Source of the DNA: a virus
Strand: one strand, 5' to 3'
IMG/VR virus record: IMGVR_UViG_3300013286_000048
Coordinates: 1-26,422 of that record
DNA length: 26,422 nucleotides
In this document: positions 1 through 9,338 of the stretch, piece by piece
How the letters are laid out: each line of letters starts with the position of its first letter
Position numbering within the stretch: position 1 is the first letter of the stretch
Translations under genes and position numbers: made by a program
Notes under the pieces: generated by a model
Told to the model about the DNA's origin: nothing
Database searches by the model: none
Seen by the model: the letters and a program-made list of their open reading frames with translations, nothing else

Positions 1-3000
1 AGAAGGCGTGCAATGACTTGGTTGGAGATCAAGAATGGATGTAATGGGCCTCCCATATTGTCGCCGCGAGTTGTGTGCCTGTCTGCCTCCAGCATTCCAA
101 CCTGTTCTCCGTTGATGTCTTCTATGGAGCCGACTTTTGGGGTGATTGTTGATGTTGGATCTACTTGATATTGCACTTCCCTTCCATCGTCTGTTAGTTG
201 CATTGCAATTGTATAATGACCACTTGCTGGAACCTTTTTAGGAAGTTTTGTGGCAAAGCCTGCCTTTTGAACTGCGTCAGCTTTATCAAGTTCAATTTGC
301 TGTTCTGGCTTAAAACTAATTCCACCAATTGGCGCAATGCCTGCCAACGGCTTGGCAGTCTCCTGCGTCTTGGTCTTAAAGCCTTCCCAATCGACCTTGC
401 CGTCCTCAGGTTCTTTAAGCTGTCCTTCTGCCTTTGCTTTTTCAGCCAAATACTCACGATACGGCTCTAGGATATTGGCTAGGTGATCAGATAAACGAGT
501 CGCCGCTTTAAGAACATTTTCCTTTGTGTCAAAATTATCAACTTGAATTACTTTTGTTGGAAAACCAAACTCTCTTGCTCTAAACACAGACACATCGTGA
601 TTTCTGATAGTAATCTTGTGGTTTTCTCTATCTGTTTCATAGGTGTTTTCTAGCGTTTCGCCTTCTCCTGTTGGAATAGAGATATGAATATATTTGCTTC
701 CTGTGGAGGCACCATGTTCATCATACCTTGCTCCTAAATTATCAAAAGCACCACTGAAATAATCTAGGACTAAACCAAAAGTAGAATCTTTTTCAATATG
801 GAAATCGTAATTTTCTTCTGAAGGATCAGGCAATGAATAAACGAAAGATTTTAGTTTTTCTTTGAAAGCGTTTATTCCACCATCATGGATTGAGGCATCG
901 TATTTCTCATTATTATCATCGCTCTTCGGCATGAACCTTATGTCGTTGCTCTGCTGGTTAAACCGCTGTGAGAGTGGGATCAGATTGCCTTGGTCGTCGT
1001 AGGTTGCAGGGTCTGATAGTTTTATCTGCGACGATTCAAATGGACGATATGTGTCGTGTGAATAATCATCCTCAACATCAATTCCTTTGACTTCTTCAAT
1101 CGGCTTTCCTGCAACTGATTGTTCATTAAAAAATTCTTTTCCAGCTTCAATCGTGTCTTTATGAATTAGCCCATCATAACCTCTTTGTTTAAGTGCTTTT
1201 ATGAACCATTGATTATCTGCTAATGCATAAGTATCTAATTCAATTCCTTGAAGAATATTGTCAATTTTTTCTGGCAGATCAGCATCGTCATTATCAATTA
1301 ATTCTTGTATTGCTTCACGCACATCACCAAAATGCCTTAAACGAAACATACCTTCATTATCAGAAGCCTGTATGTCACTTTCAAATTGAGTGGATTTTTC
1401 AAGTTTCTGTAACCTTACAAATAATTTTTTTAAGTCTTCAATTGTAAAAGTAGTATTTGGGTCTTCTTCTGTATTTGGTCGGAAATCATAATTTGTATAA
1501 TTTTCAATAATTTCACCAAGATTTACTTTTGTTCCGTATTCACGCAAATCCAAAGGGTTTTTTAGGTTTAGATATACCTTCTTTACACTTCCTGTTTCTG
1601 AAGGTTTTATTCCTCCAAACATGTCTCTATCATGGGTGTAAAGTTTAGCAACCTCTGGTACATCAGTAAACGAAAGCGTTGCACGACCTCCTTGTGTTTG
1701 CATTACTCTACTCTCGTTTAGTTTTTTTCTAATTCCACGATAGAGAGGATATGCAATTGGGAATCCCATTTCTTTTGCTTTTTCATCCACCAGCCTCTGC
1801 GCCTCCTCCATATCGCCAGACTCAATAGCCTTGGCGTGTGCCTCGTCTAGCTTGGATGCAGGCATGAAGGAGATGCCGCTTTTTCCTTCATAATCAACCA
1901 TGTCGCTGTGCAGGACTCCGCGAAGGGTGTCCACCTTTTCAGCTTCTGTTTTAGGTTCGCGTAATTGTCCAGCGGCTTTTGCTACTTTGAATGCCTCTCT
2001 GCGACTAACAAATTTTTTCGATCCATCTGGAAAAACTATTTCAAAACCATAACGCCATCCCTCTCTTTCAATTCTGTTGAATTTCCTGTTTTCTGCGCCT
2101 TCGATGTCAGAAAGAGGGAATGGCATAATCTCTTCGTGAGATTTTCCTGTTTCATATACAAGTTCGTTTCTAGGGTGTCCTGTTTCAAATGCCGCCGCGC
2201 TTACTTTTGTTCCTTCAGCATAACCAGATTTAAGAGTGTCTTCTTTAATTGTAGGTGGGAGTTCATTTGGTGTTACATCAGCCCAAACAAATTGCGGTTT
2301 GGATAATGCATCAAAATCATAAATCCTTCCATTGTCGGAATTCACAAAACGAACATTCCCGCCTAAATAATCTTTGCTAATATCAATAGCTAAAAGAGCT
2401 TCCATTGGTGCTACTACTTCCTTTGCTCCAACTGCCTTAATTCTGTCCCAACTATCAATTTTTGGAATAATTGTTGTTTTTGCCCCATTGATAGACTCAA
2501 CTTTTTTTAGTTCAGGAGCATAAAGATAACCAGAATCAACTGCAAAAAGATTGGTGCATTCTTTGAGCCTTGGAAGCACAACACTATTAGAATAATCAGC
2601 AAGGATTCTCCCTGCCTTTTCCAGTTTTGGAAGTGTAAGCTCTTTAAGATAGATCTCTCCACGGCGTGTAAAGTCTATGTCTCTGCATTCTTCTAGGTTA
2701 GGAGCATTTATACTTTTAACATTGCCCGCCATTAGGTCAGCGCAATTTTTTAGTTGCGGCAGATTAAGATTATATCTGTATTTATTAACAAGAATATCTC
2801 CAGAAGTTTCAAGTGAGCGTATGTCAATATCACCTTCAACTCGCTTGAAATTCAGGAATCCAGATTTCTTGAGTTTCGGCAATGATACAGATCCAAATGA
2901 TGCGGCATCAATGTTTCCGCATTCTTCAAGATTTGGCAGATCAACAACCCCTCCTCCAATCGGAGGAAGACCTTGAGGAAAGTTAATATCTCCTTTAATA

Positions 3001-6000
3001 ACCCTATATTTGTCCCGTTCTTTGTCCCTGAAAGAGTAATCATACGATGTCTTTAAGACACCTGTCTTTTCATCGAAAATATCTGCTTGCGTAGGGGCAT
3101 GATCCCTAAATGGAGCAATATATTCCTGATCAAAATCTCCGCGAGCCATTCGCGCCCGTGGAGGAATAAAGATTCCTAGCTGATTGTAGTATTTGTAAGC
3201 CTCTTCAGGAACCTTTCCAGTTTCCATAACCTGAACTGCCATTTTCCTAAAATCTCTGTCATACAGGTAGCTTTCTCCTCCAGTCGGGCCTTCTCCGCTC
3301 CTGATAAACTCCTCTGCCTTCTTGTCATATTCAGGCTTGGTAATATTTTGTGAATCGCCGCGACCTCGCACCTCTGCAATCTGACCATTGTCGGTGCGGA
3401 TTGCTACCTGTGGCTCACCCTGATCAAAATATAGGTAGAAGTCACCACCAGAGAGGTGGCTGTTTGCAGTTCCTACGCTTCCACCAGTACACCATTTGGT
3501 TCCAGCGCAATCTGCGTTCAGCGTCTCTGCGTCACCCATGTCGCTTGACTGGTCGTATTTCTTCCACCCTGTGAAGACTCCGCGCTTCTTTACGCGAGCT
3601 TGGATGACATCAAATACGCCCTTTGTATAGGCTTCCTTTGAGGACATCCCTTGGCGCATATAGTCAGCAATCTTGGAAGCGGTTGCTCCTGAAACCTCGT
3701 TAGGAACAGCCTCGTTTCCGTTGGAGATGTTCTGGATGAGGGGAACCATCTCGCCGCTTTCGTTGTAGCCAGCATTCACCCTGAACTTGGCGGAGGTGTT
3801 GAGGATTGCGGCTACTTCGGCTGGGGTGTAGGAGCCTCTAAACGCCTGATTGCGAAGATTCTCATATGTGTCACCATTTAGCTTTTCTAACTCCGCTTGC
3901 TTTTCTTCCCATAGCCCAATATCACCACTTGCAAAAGCATCATTTATTTCATTGATTTTCTTTTGTAAATCCGTCTGATTTGACTCCTTCATCTCCCAAA
4001 GTAAATAATTCGCGCTCTTTGCAAGCGCATTAACCCTGAATTGCGTGATCTCGTCTACGCGATCTTGATTAAATGAGTTGTCAAATTCTTGCTGGCTCAT
4101 GTTGCGGATGCGAAGCCAGTCTGGTGGAAAATCTGCCGCCTGTGCAGGCGTAGCGTTGCGAACCACTTTCTGGTAGTAGTTCTTGATCTTCTCTGGGTCG
4201 ATTTTGGGAAATAATTCACCTTTTGGTGGTGCGCCTCCATAAACATACGCTCCATACTTTTCACCAACATAATTATGAATAAACGCATCCAGTGCCGCCA
4301 TCGTTGCAGGCTTGGCCTTAATTCCGCTGTTCTCTAGCTCGCGGTCAAAGAACTCAAGGTGCTGCTTGGTTCCCTCCTCGCGGATCTCCATGCTAGCAGG
4401 CATGAAGAACAGCCCAGAACCACCAACTTTCCTAGACGCTTCCATGTAATCATATTGTGATCCAGCAATCGGGTTGTACGAGGTATCTTGATTTTCCATT
4501 TCCTCTCGCGCCGCCATGATGCGGTTCACATAATCATCCTTTGTTTCGCCATCGCGCTGTGGAGATACATACCTAACACCAAACGGTTTTTCCTCCTTGC
4601 TGTGCGCGGCGGTAATGCCAAGGTCGATAGCTGACGGCCTGCGTTCTTCCTCAACACGGGGAGCTGTCTCACCTTCTTCTGGACGCTCTTCGTAAGGCAA
4701 GCCGGATTCCGGCATGGCATTGATCTTTGCCTTGTAATAATCGACTGGTATATTCTGAGCGTTGCTTTTTTGGAGTGAAGACACATGGTCTGCTCTCATC
4801 GACATAATCGTGCGATCAAGGTCAGCTTGTTTTCCTTTGAGATAAAAGCGGTTTTGATTCTTAAACTCAGTATCCTTGTCTTTTAGATTCAAGAAGTTGT
4901 TAAAGATGTCGCGTTTGAGTTTTGCTTTAGTTTCATCAGCATCCAGTCCTTCCCATCCCTCTCGTCCGGCCTGCCAGTTTGCAAGGTACTTGGTAACAAA
5001 GTCATTAAAAAACTCTGACTTGCTTCCGTTCCACATATCAAGAATATGTGGGAACTCAGCACCCCATGCGTGGATCTTATTAAAGAGGCGAGTGGCAGAA
5101 ATGACTGTTACGTTGAAATTCCCGTCCTTCGTAAAGTGCATTCCAATCGGAACCACATCATACTGCTTCATCATCAGCGACTTTCTCTTCCCTTTCTTGC
5201 CGGAGGTTGGCGAATACTCTGCAAGCCAGCGTTGGCCTTCTCCAGATGCCAGCGTCTCGTTCATCGACAAGATTACATCCTTGATTGCCTTGGGAACAAC
5301 ATTCTCCGGCAGGTTCTTGATGTTTTGGATCTGATCGGGCGTGAATGTTCCGCGCCATGTAATTCCCTCTTCAGGAATTTCCCCAGTAATCCCAAGTGCG
5401 TTGAGTATCAAGTCCCTGCGAGCCTTTTGATTCTTTTTGATTTGCGAATCAGATAGCATGATCGGGCTTTCACCATCAGGCTGCATGGCAACCTCGCGGG
5501 TGACAGTTATAGATCCACCTTCAGGTATCTGGACATTATTAACTTCGTCTGGGATCTGTCCGTACCCTTTTGTTTGTACTGGCCTGCCAGTCGACGGATC
5601 TACCTTCCAGCTACCTTCGGCGGCTGATGGATTGGCAACAGAAACCTTGGAAACAACTTCGCCCTTCGCATTTCGTATCGTCGCGTATACCTGAGTCTGA
5701 TACATCCCGCTATTAACTCCGTACTTTTTAAGAAGACCCTTGTTCTTCTTCATGTCTTTCTGAGAAATCTCAATAGTTGGCTGAGAATCGATTACAGGAG
5801 CGATATGACCATTGTAGTCATTGACCGCTTGGATCGATTTTTGGGTAGCCGCCTGAATTTCAGGAGTAAACTCAATGCCAAGTACAGGCGATGGCTTCAT
5901 TGGGTTAGGGCCACCAACGCCAAGTACGGCATTAACGGCTCTGCCTAGCATATTATTAGAATTGCTTGTCCTAGCCCACCGCATCAAAGCAGTTTCTCCA

Positions 6001-9000
6001 CCATTGAGAACCATTGAGTGGAGCGAATTACCAGCCATTTCAGCGATGTACTCTTCCCTCATGTACGGAATCACTTCCTTGTCAATCATTCGGTTGTTTG
6101 CCTCATCCCACATTCCTTGAGAAGAAAGCCAAGCCTTCTTTTTCTCGTCGGTACGGCCTCGCAAATAGTTATTCCACATGAGATCTTTCAGGAACTCATT
6201 GGATACCATACCCGTGTCTTGGGACGCTATTGTTCCATCATCGTGATAAATGTTGGTCGAGAAAAGCGCGGAAAGCAGTTCCGAATTAGTTTTTTGGAAC
6301 TCTTCTGTGCGTCCGTACAAATGACCGCCTTCATGGGTCAATGCATCGTAAATTGTAGACCCGTAAATCCCTGCACGCCGCTTGGCGTTGTCCATATTGA
6401 TGATTCCAGTAGTTTTGCTCGGATCAAACATGATCGGGTCATTTTTCAATGCGTCTGCAAGGTCTGTTCCTGCACGCAATTCAATTCCTCCGGCTGAAGT
6501 GACGACGAAGCCGTCCTGAGATGCAATCATCTCCAGCTTTGCCATGCCCTGCGGAGTGCTTGCCAATTCCTTATTTTGATCTATTAGCCTTTGCAGGATC
6601 TGGTCTTTTGTAAGAACTTCCAAACCGACATTGCTTTGTCCAGCAAGCAGAGGCCCATTAAGCCCCCTATGGATATTGGAAAACAGCAAATCCTGCTGTC
6701 TTCCGTACTCTCTCATGGTCTCGGAATTGGCACTCATGAACTGAGTCAACTTGTCGTCAGCTTGCTGGTAGTCTTCTTGAGCTTTCTTGATATCTTCTGG
6801 CTTCGACTTTGGATTTACCACCAGCGTGCGTAGATCCTCGTACTTTTGCGCCACGATACCGCGCTGATTGTTCACCACATTCCTGTAGTCGCGGATGTCG
6901 TTCATGTTGCGCTTCGTTTCATCAGAAGCGTCCTTCTTTGCGTAATAAATCGAAGCATTTTCCTGCCGGATTCTGTTTTCTCTGGCGGTTGGAGATTCAT
7001 GGATTGCAGACGAGATGATGTGAGGAATCATCATCATAGCCATGCCATTTGCGACCTCGGATGGCATATCCTCATGCGGCGTGCTTTCAATAATTCCCAT
7101 CGCTGCGGCAAGCGTTCCCGCTTCAATACCTCCGTAAGCCATCGGAACAAGGTTTTGGGCAAACCAATTCGCTACTGGAGAGCTAATCTTGCCTATTTTA
7201 CCTCCAAACAAATTTTGAGTTGCCTTTGTTGATGTTGGAAGGTTTCCGGCGATTTGAAAAACATTCCCACCAGTCCCACGAAGCCCTTGTTGGACTTTGC
7301 CAAGGTCTGCAAGAACTCCGGCAGTACTTCCAATTCCCCTAAGTGCGCCATATCCGGCAAGCTCTCCGGCGGCTCCATATTCAACTCCCTTGAGAAATCC
7401 GGCTGCCATTCCAAGCGGCCCTTCATTGCGGTTCCCATACGCCCCAATAGCTCCTGTAGTAAACGGTATAGCCGTACCCAATGCTCCAGTAGTAGCATAT
7501 TTTTTAAGAGCATCGGCTGCTGCATTGGCATTTTGGCTTATTCCATTAGCCCAAAGGTATGGTTTAGGAACACCCCACGGGCCAAGTTTGATTTCAGTAC
7601 CATTTCCCCTCTCAAGACGCTCTGCCTCAATCTTATCCTGCAAATCTTTGTGCAGGAGATTAGAATTGTACTTATCCTCTCGCATCTGTTCTTTTGTGCG
7701 AGGTGGTGCATTTTCTTTGGGAGCGGCGGTAATGTTTCCCCTTTCATCAACCAAAAATGTTCCTCCTTCCCTTGCTGTCTGAGCAATATCTGTCATTGCC
7801 ATAGCCTGCGGTAGCAGAGACTCTAGCTCGTTAAGTCTTGCCGCCTCTCGGAAACCTTTTCCAGCAATATTTAATGCCTCCATAGCGGGGCCGAAAACAT
7901 TTGCTTCAGGGATAAACAATTGAGCGGCTGTAGCCACATCTTCCTTTTCTTTTGGAAGCTGAGATGCCCACTTTTGAAGCGTTGCAGATCCCCAATTCTG
8001 CGAGTCTTTCATCCATTGTTGAGTAGCTTGACCCTCTGTAAGTGTAGGATCTTTAAGCATCCGCTCTTTAACGCTGGGTACAAGATAACTTGCAAGTAAC
8101 GGTCTTAAAAGCTGTGCGTAGCTTTGCTGGCCTCCATCTTCCGTAGGTGCTTCACCAGCATAGTAAAGTATCTTTCCAATGTTGCTTGGAGCTTTAGCAT
8201 TTACCCGCGCTCTATCTGCATCAATGTCGTTACGGGTCATGAAATTGACCAACTTCTCGGCCTTTGATTTAGGATTCCATGAAATAAGTCCACTTTCATC
8301 AATTGCCAGACCAAGATTATCGGCAAGTTCTATGCCGCCTTCTTGAGCCTTACGCGCCATTTGATATACTTCCAGAGGCACTCCTCCAATAGAACCACCA
8401 ACACTATAAATATCTTTCCCAACTTCCTTTAGTTTTTCCGTTTCTGTTGGTTTTGCTTGCTTATATTTAGGTTCTTCAGGCATCCCCTTGCCAGTAATGT
8501 AATCCAAAAATTCGGCATTCTTTGACCATTCTGCGTATTTTTTTAAATAATCTTCCTGTGCTTTCTCATCTTCCAAAGACTGGTAGTACACGCTCTTTTC
8601 GCCTTCTTTAGGCGGTTGTGGTTTTGGCGGTACTGGCCTCCCCTCTCGCTGTGCAGCATAAGCCTGCATTGCCCATTGCGTGTATTGAGAATCGTAGCTA
8701 TCACTAGGAGCAAACATACCCTGCTTTGTGCCTGCTTCGCCCATTCCCAATGCAGTTGAAGGAATTCCTGTAAGAAATGAAAGAGGGGCAGCGGCATCGG
8801 CAACATCCTTTGCCGTAGTTCCTACCCCTGAGTATGCCTTGCCAAAAAAGTTAGCCAATCCAGTAGCTGCATTAACAAACGGATGCCTATCTGTATTTTG
8901 CGGACTATTGTAGTAGTCCATCATCGCCAAGCTCTGCTTAACACCAAATTTCAGCTTTGGGTTGGCTTTATGTAGTTCGTAAATAGCTTTCCCGTCCGTA

Positions 9001-9338
9001 GTATTATTAATGTAATCCTGAATCATATAATCAGGATTTTCAGGATCAAACTTTGACGCTTGTGCAATTAGCGAATTATCTTCTTGCGGCTGCTTTTGTT
9101 TGCTAACCGATGTTTTGTTTTGAGCTATTTGTTGATCTGGAGGAAGAAAACTTTCACCAGTTACAGATGCCTTGTTTTCAGCAATCTGATCTTCAGGACT
9201 TTTGTATACTTGCTGAGTTTCAGCCTTTTGCTCTGTATTCTCTGTTTTGGATGGCGTTAAAACAGATTCCTTGTTCCTTTTGATTTGTTCGTCAGGAGGG
9301 AGCAGTACATCAGAGTCTGTGTTAGTTTGTGCCGCCAT
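1..9338 (-). CDS. Giant polyvalent protein (>=3112 aa, 3' end outside window) with zincin, K-W-C-T-G-G, LRR and ART-PolyVal domains
   Basis: One frame stays open from the ATG at 9338 to the window edge, giving 3112 codons with no stop. Visible order by residue: three degenerate P-x-QI-xx-NK-x-SV repeats (15-78); a long unassigned helical part; Gly/Ala-rich hydrophobic stretches (about 614-690 and 720-778); a zinc-protease motif HEGGH (1002-1006) with EEYIAE (1095-1100) as the likely third ligand region; GTKWCTGG then GDFYLYF and VAIR (1946-1981); a leucine-rich solenoid with L-P-x-L repeats (about 2110-2330); a FVSRREAFKVAKAAGQL segment (to about 2459); and an ADP-ribosyltransferase domain from YRG (2533-2535) through SFTDVPEVA to QIKLSDPATYDD and DIRFMP (2799-2804). 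This combination is typical of phage polyvalent proteins, which are thought to be injected with the DNA. The start overlaps the 658-aa gene by 17 nt, consistent with translational coupling. Ejection and enzymatic activity are inferred; the ART call is the firmest. Confidence 0.9.
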   Translation of the reverse strand, partial: MAAQTNTDSDVLLPPDEQIKRNKESVLTPSKTENTEQKAETQQVYKSPEDQIAENKASVTGESFLPPDQQIAQNKTSVSKQKQPQEDNSLIAQASKFDPENPDYMIQDYINNTTDGKAIYELHKANPKLKFGVKQSLAMMDYYNSPQNTDRHPFVNAATGLANFFGKAYSGVGTTAKDVADAAAPLSFLTGIPSTALGMGEAGTKQGMFAPSDSYDSQYTQWAMQAYAAQREGRPVPPKPQPPKEGEKSVYYQSLEDEKAQEDYLKKYAEWSKNAEFLDYITGKGMPEEPKYKQAKPTETEKLKEVGKDIYSVGGSIGGVPLEVYQMARKAQEGGIELADNLGLAIDESGLISWNPKSKAEKLVNFMTRNDIDADRARVNAKAPSNIGKILYYAGEAPTEDGGQQSYAQLLRPLLASYLVPSVKERMLKDPTLTEGQATQQWMKDSQNWGSATLQKWASQLPKEKEDVATAAQLFIPEANVFGPAMEALNIAGKGFREAARLNELESLLPQAMAMTDIAQTAREGGTFLVDERGNITAAPKENAPPRTKEQMREDKYNSNLLHKDLQDKIEAERLERGNGTEIKLGPWGVPKPYLWANGISQNANAAADALKKYATTGALGTAIPFTTGAIGAYGNRNEGPLGMAAGFLKGVEYGAAGELAGYGALRGIGSTAGVLADLGKVQQGLRGTGGNVFQIAGNLPTSTKATQNLFGGKIGKISSPVANWFAQNLVPMAYGGIEAGTLAAAMGIIESTPHEDMPSEVANGMAMMMIPHIISSAIHESPTARENRIRQENASIYYAKKDASDETKRNMNDIRDYRNVVNNQRGIVAQKYEDLRTLVVNPKSKPEDIKKAQEDYQQADDKLTQFMSANSETMREYGRQQDLLFSNIHRGLNGPLLAGQSNVGLEVLTKDQILQRLIDQNKELASTPQGMAKLEMIASQDGFVVTSAGGIELRAGTDLADALKNDPIMFDPSKTTGIINMDNAKRRAGIYGSTIYDALTHEGGHLYGRTEEFQKTNSELLSALFSTNIYHDDGTIASQDTGMVSNEFLKDLMWNNYLRGRTDEKKKAWLSSQGMWDEANNRMIDKEVIPYMREEYIAEMAGNSLHSMVLNGGETALMRWARTSNSNNMLGRAVNAVLGVGGPNPMKPSPVLGIEFTPEIQAATQKSIQAVNDYNGHIAPVIDSQPTIEISQKDMKKNKGLLKKYGVNSGMYQTQVYATIRNAKGEVVSKVSVANPSAAEGSWKVDPSTGRPVQTKGYGQIPDEVNNVQIPEGGSITVTREVAMQPDGESPIMLSDSQIKKNQKARRDLILNALGITGEIPEEGITWRGTFTPDQIQNIKNLPENVVPKAIKDVILSMNETLASGEGQRWLAEYSPTSGKKGKRKSLMMKQYDVVPIGMHFTKDGNFNVTVISATRLFNKIHAWGAEFPHILDMWNGSKSEFFNDFVTKYLANWQAGREGWEGLDADETKAKLKRDIFNNFLNLKDKDTEFKNQNRFYLKGKQADLDRTIMSMRADHVSSLQKSNAQNIPVDYYKAKINAMPESGLPYEERPEEGETAPRVEEERRPSAIDLGITAAHSKEEKPFGVRYVSPQRDGETKDDYVNRIMAAREEMENQDTSYNPIAGSQYDYMEASRKVGGSGLFFMPASMEIREEGTKQHLEFFDRELENSGIKAKPATMAALDAFIHNYVGEKYGAYVYGGAPPKGELFPKIDPEKIKNYYQKVVRNATPAQAADFPPDWLRIRNMSQQEFDNSFNQDRVDEITQFRVNALAKSANYLLWEMKESNQTDLQKKINEINDAFASGDIGLWEEKQAELEKLNGDTYENLRNQAFRGSYTPAEVAAILNTSAKFRVNAGYNESGEMVPLIQNISNGNEAVPNEVSGATASKIADYMRQGMSSKEAYTKGVFDVIQARVKKRGVFTGWKKYDQSSDMGDAETLNADCAGTKWCTGGSVGTANSHLSGGDFYLYFDQGEPQVAIRTDNGQIAEVRGRGDSQNITKPEYDKKAEEFIRSGEGPTGGESYLYDRDFRKMAVQVMETGKVPEEAYKYYNQLGIFIPPRARMARGDFDQEYIAPFRDHAPTQADIFDEKTGVLKTSYDYSFRDKERDKYRVIKGDINFPQGLPPIGGGVVDLPNLEECGNIDAASFGSVSLPKLKKSGFLNFKRVEGDIDIRSLETSGDILVNKYRYNLNLPQLKNCADLMAGNVKSINAPNLEECRDIDFTRRGEIYLKELTLPKLEKAGRILADYSNSVVLPRLKECTNLFAVDSGYLYAPELKKVESINGAKTTIIPKIDSWDRIKAVGAKEVVAPMEALLAIDISKDYLGGNVRFVNSDNGRIYDFDALSKPQFVWADVTPNELPPTIKEDTLKSGYAEGTKVSAAAFETGHPRNELVYETGKSHEEIMPFPLSDIEGAENRKFNRIEREGWRYGFEIVFPDGSKKFVSRREAFKVAKAAGQLREPKTEAEKVDTLRGVLHSDMVDYEGKSGISFMPASKLDEAHAKAIESGDMEEAQRLVDEKAKEMGFPIAYPLYRGIRKKLNESRVMQTQGGRATLSFTDVPEVAKLYTHDRDMFGGIKPSETGSVKKVYLNLKNPLDLREYGTKVNLGEIIENYTNYDFRPNTEEDPNTTFTIEDLKKLFVRLQKLEKSTQFESDIQASDNEGMFRLRHFGDVREAIQELIDNDDADLPEKIDNILQGIELDTYALADNQWFIKALKQRGYDGLIHKDTIEAGKEFFNEQSVAGKPIEEVKGIDVEDDYSHDTYRPFESSQIKLSDPATYDDQGNLIPLSQRFNQQSNDIRFMPKSDDNNEKYDASIHDGGINAFKEKLKSFVYSLPDPSEENYDFHIEKDSTFGLVLDYFSGAFDNLGARYDEHGASTGSKYIHISIPTGEGETLENTYETDRENHKITIRNHDVSVFRAREFGFPTKVIQVDNFDTKENVLKAATRLSDHLANILEPYREYLAEKAKAEGQLKEPEDGKVDWEGFKTKTQETAKPLAGIAPIGGISFKPEQQIELDKADAVQKAGFATKLPKKVPASGHYTIAMQLTDDGREVQYQVDPTSTITPKVGSIEDINGEQVGMLEADRHTTRGDNMGGPLHPFLISNQVIARL
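9105..9299 (-). repeat. Three degenerate N-terminal peptide repeats in the giant protein
   Basis: Residues 15-26, 48-59 and 67-78 of the giant protein each read P-[DE]-x-Q-I-x-x-N-K-x-S-V (PDEQIKRNKESV, PEDQIAENKASV, PDQQIAQNKTSV). They are separated by polar linkers. They could be docking motifs or virion-packaging tags; this is not established. Confidence 0.8.

Noticed and set aside
4876-5456. Overlapping plus-strand open frames of 136-152 residues
   Set aside because: Antisense to the giant gene, no family motif, no ribosome site.
7254-7814. A 186-residue open frame on the plus strand
   Set aside because: It lies entirely within the giant minus-strand gene and has a Cys/Ser/Phe/Ile-rich composition typical of an antisense shadow.
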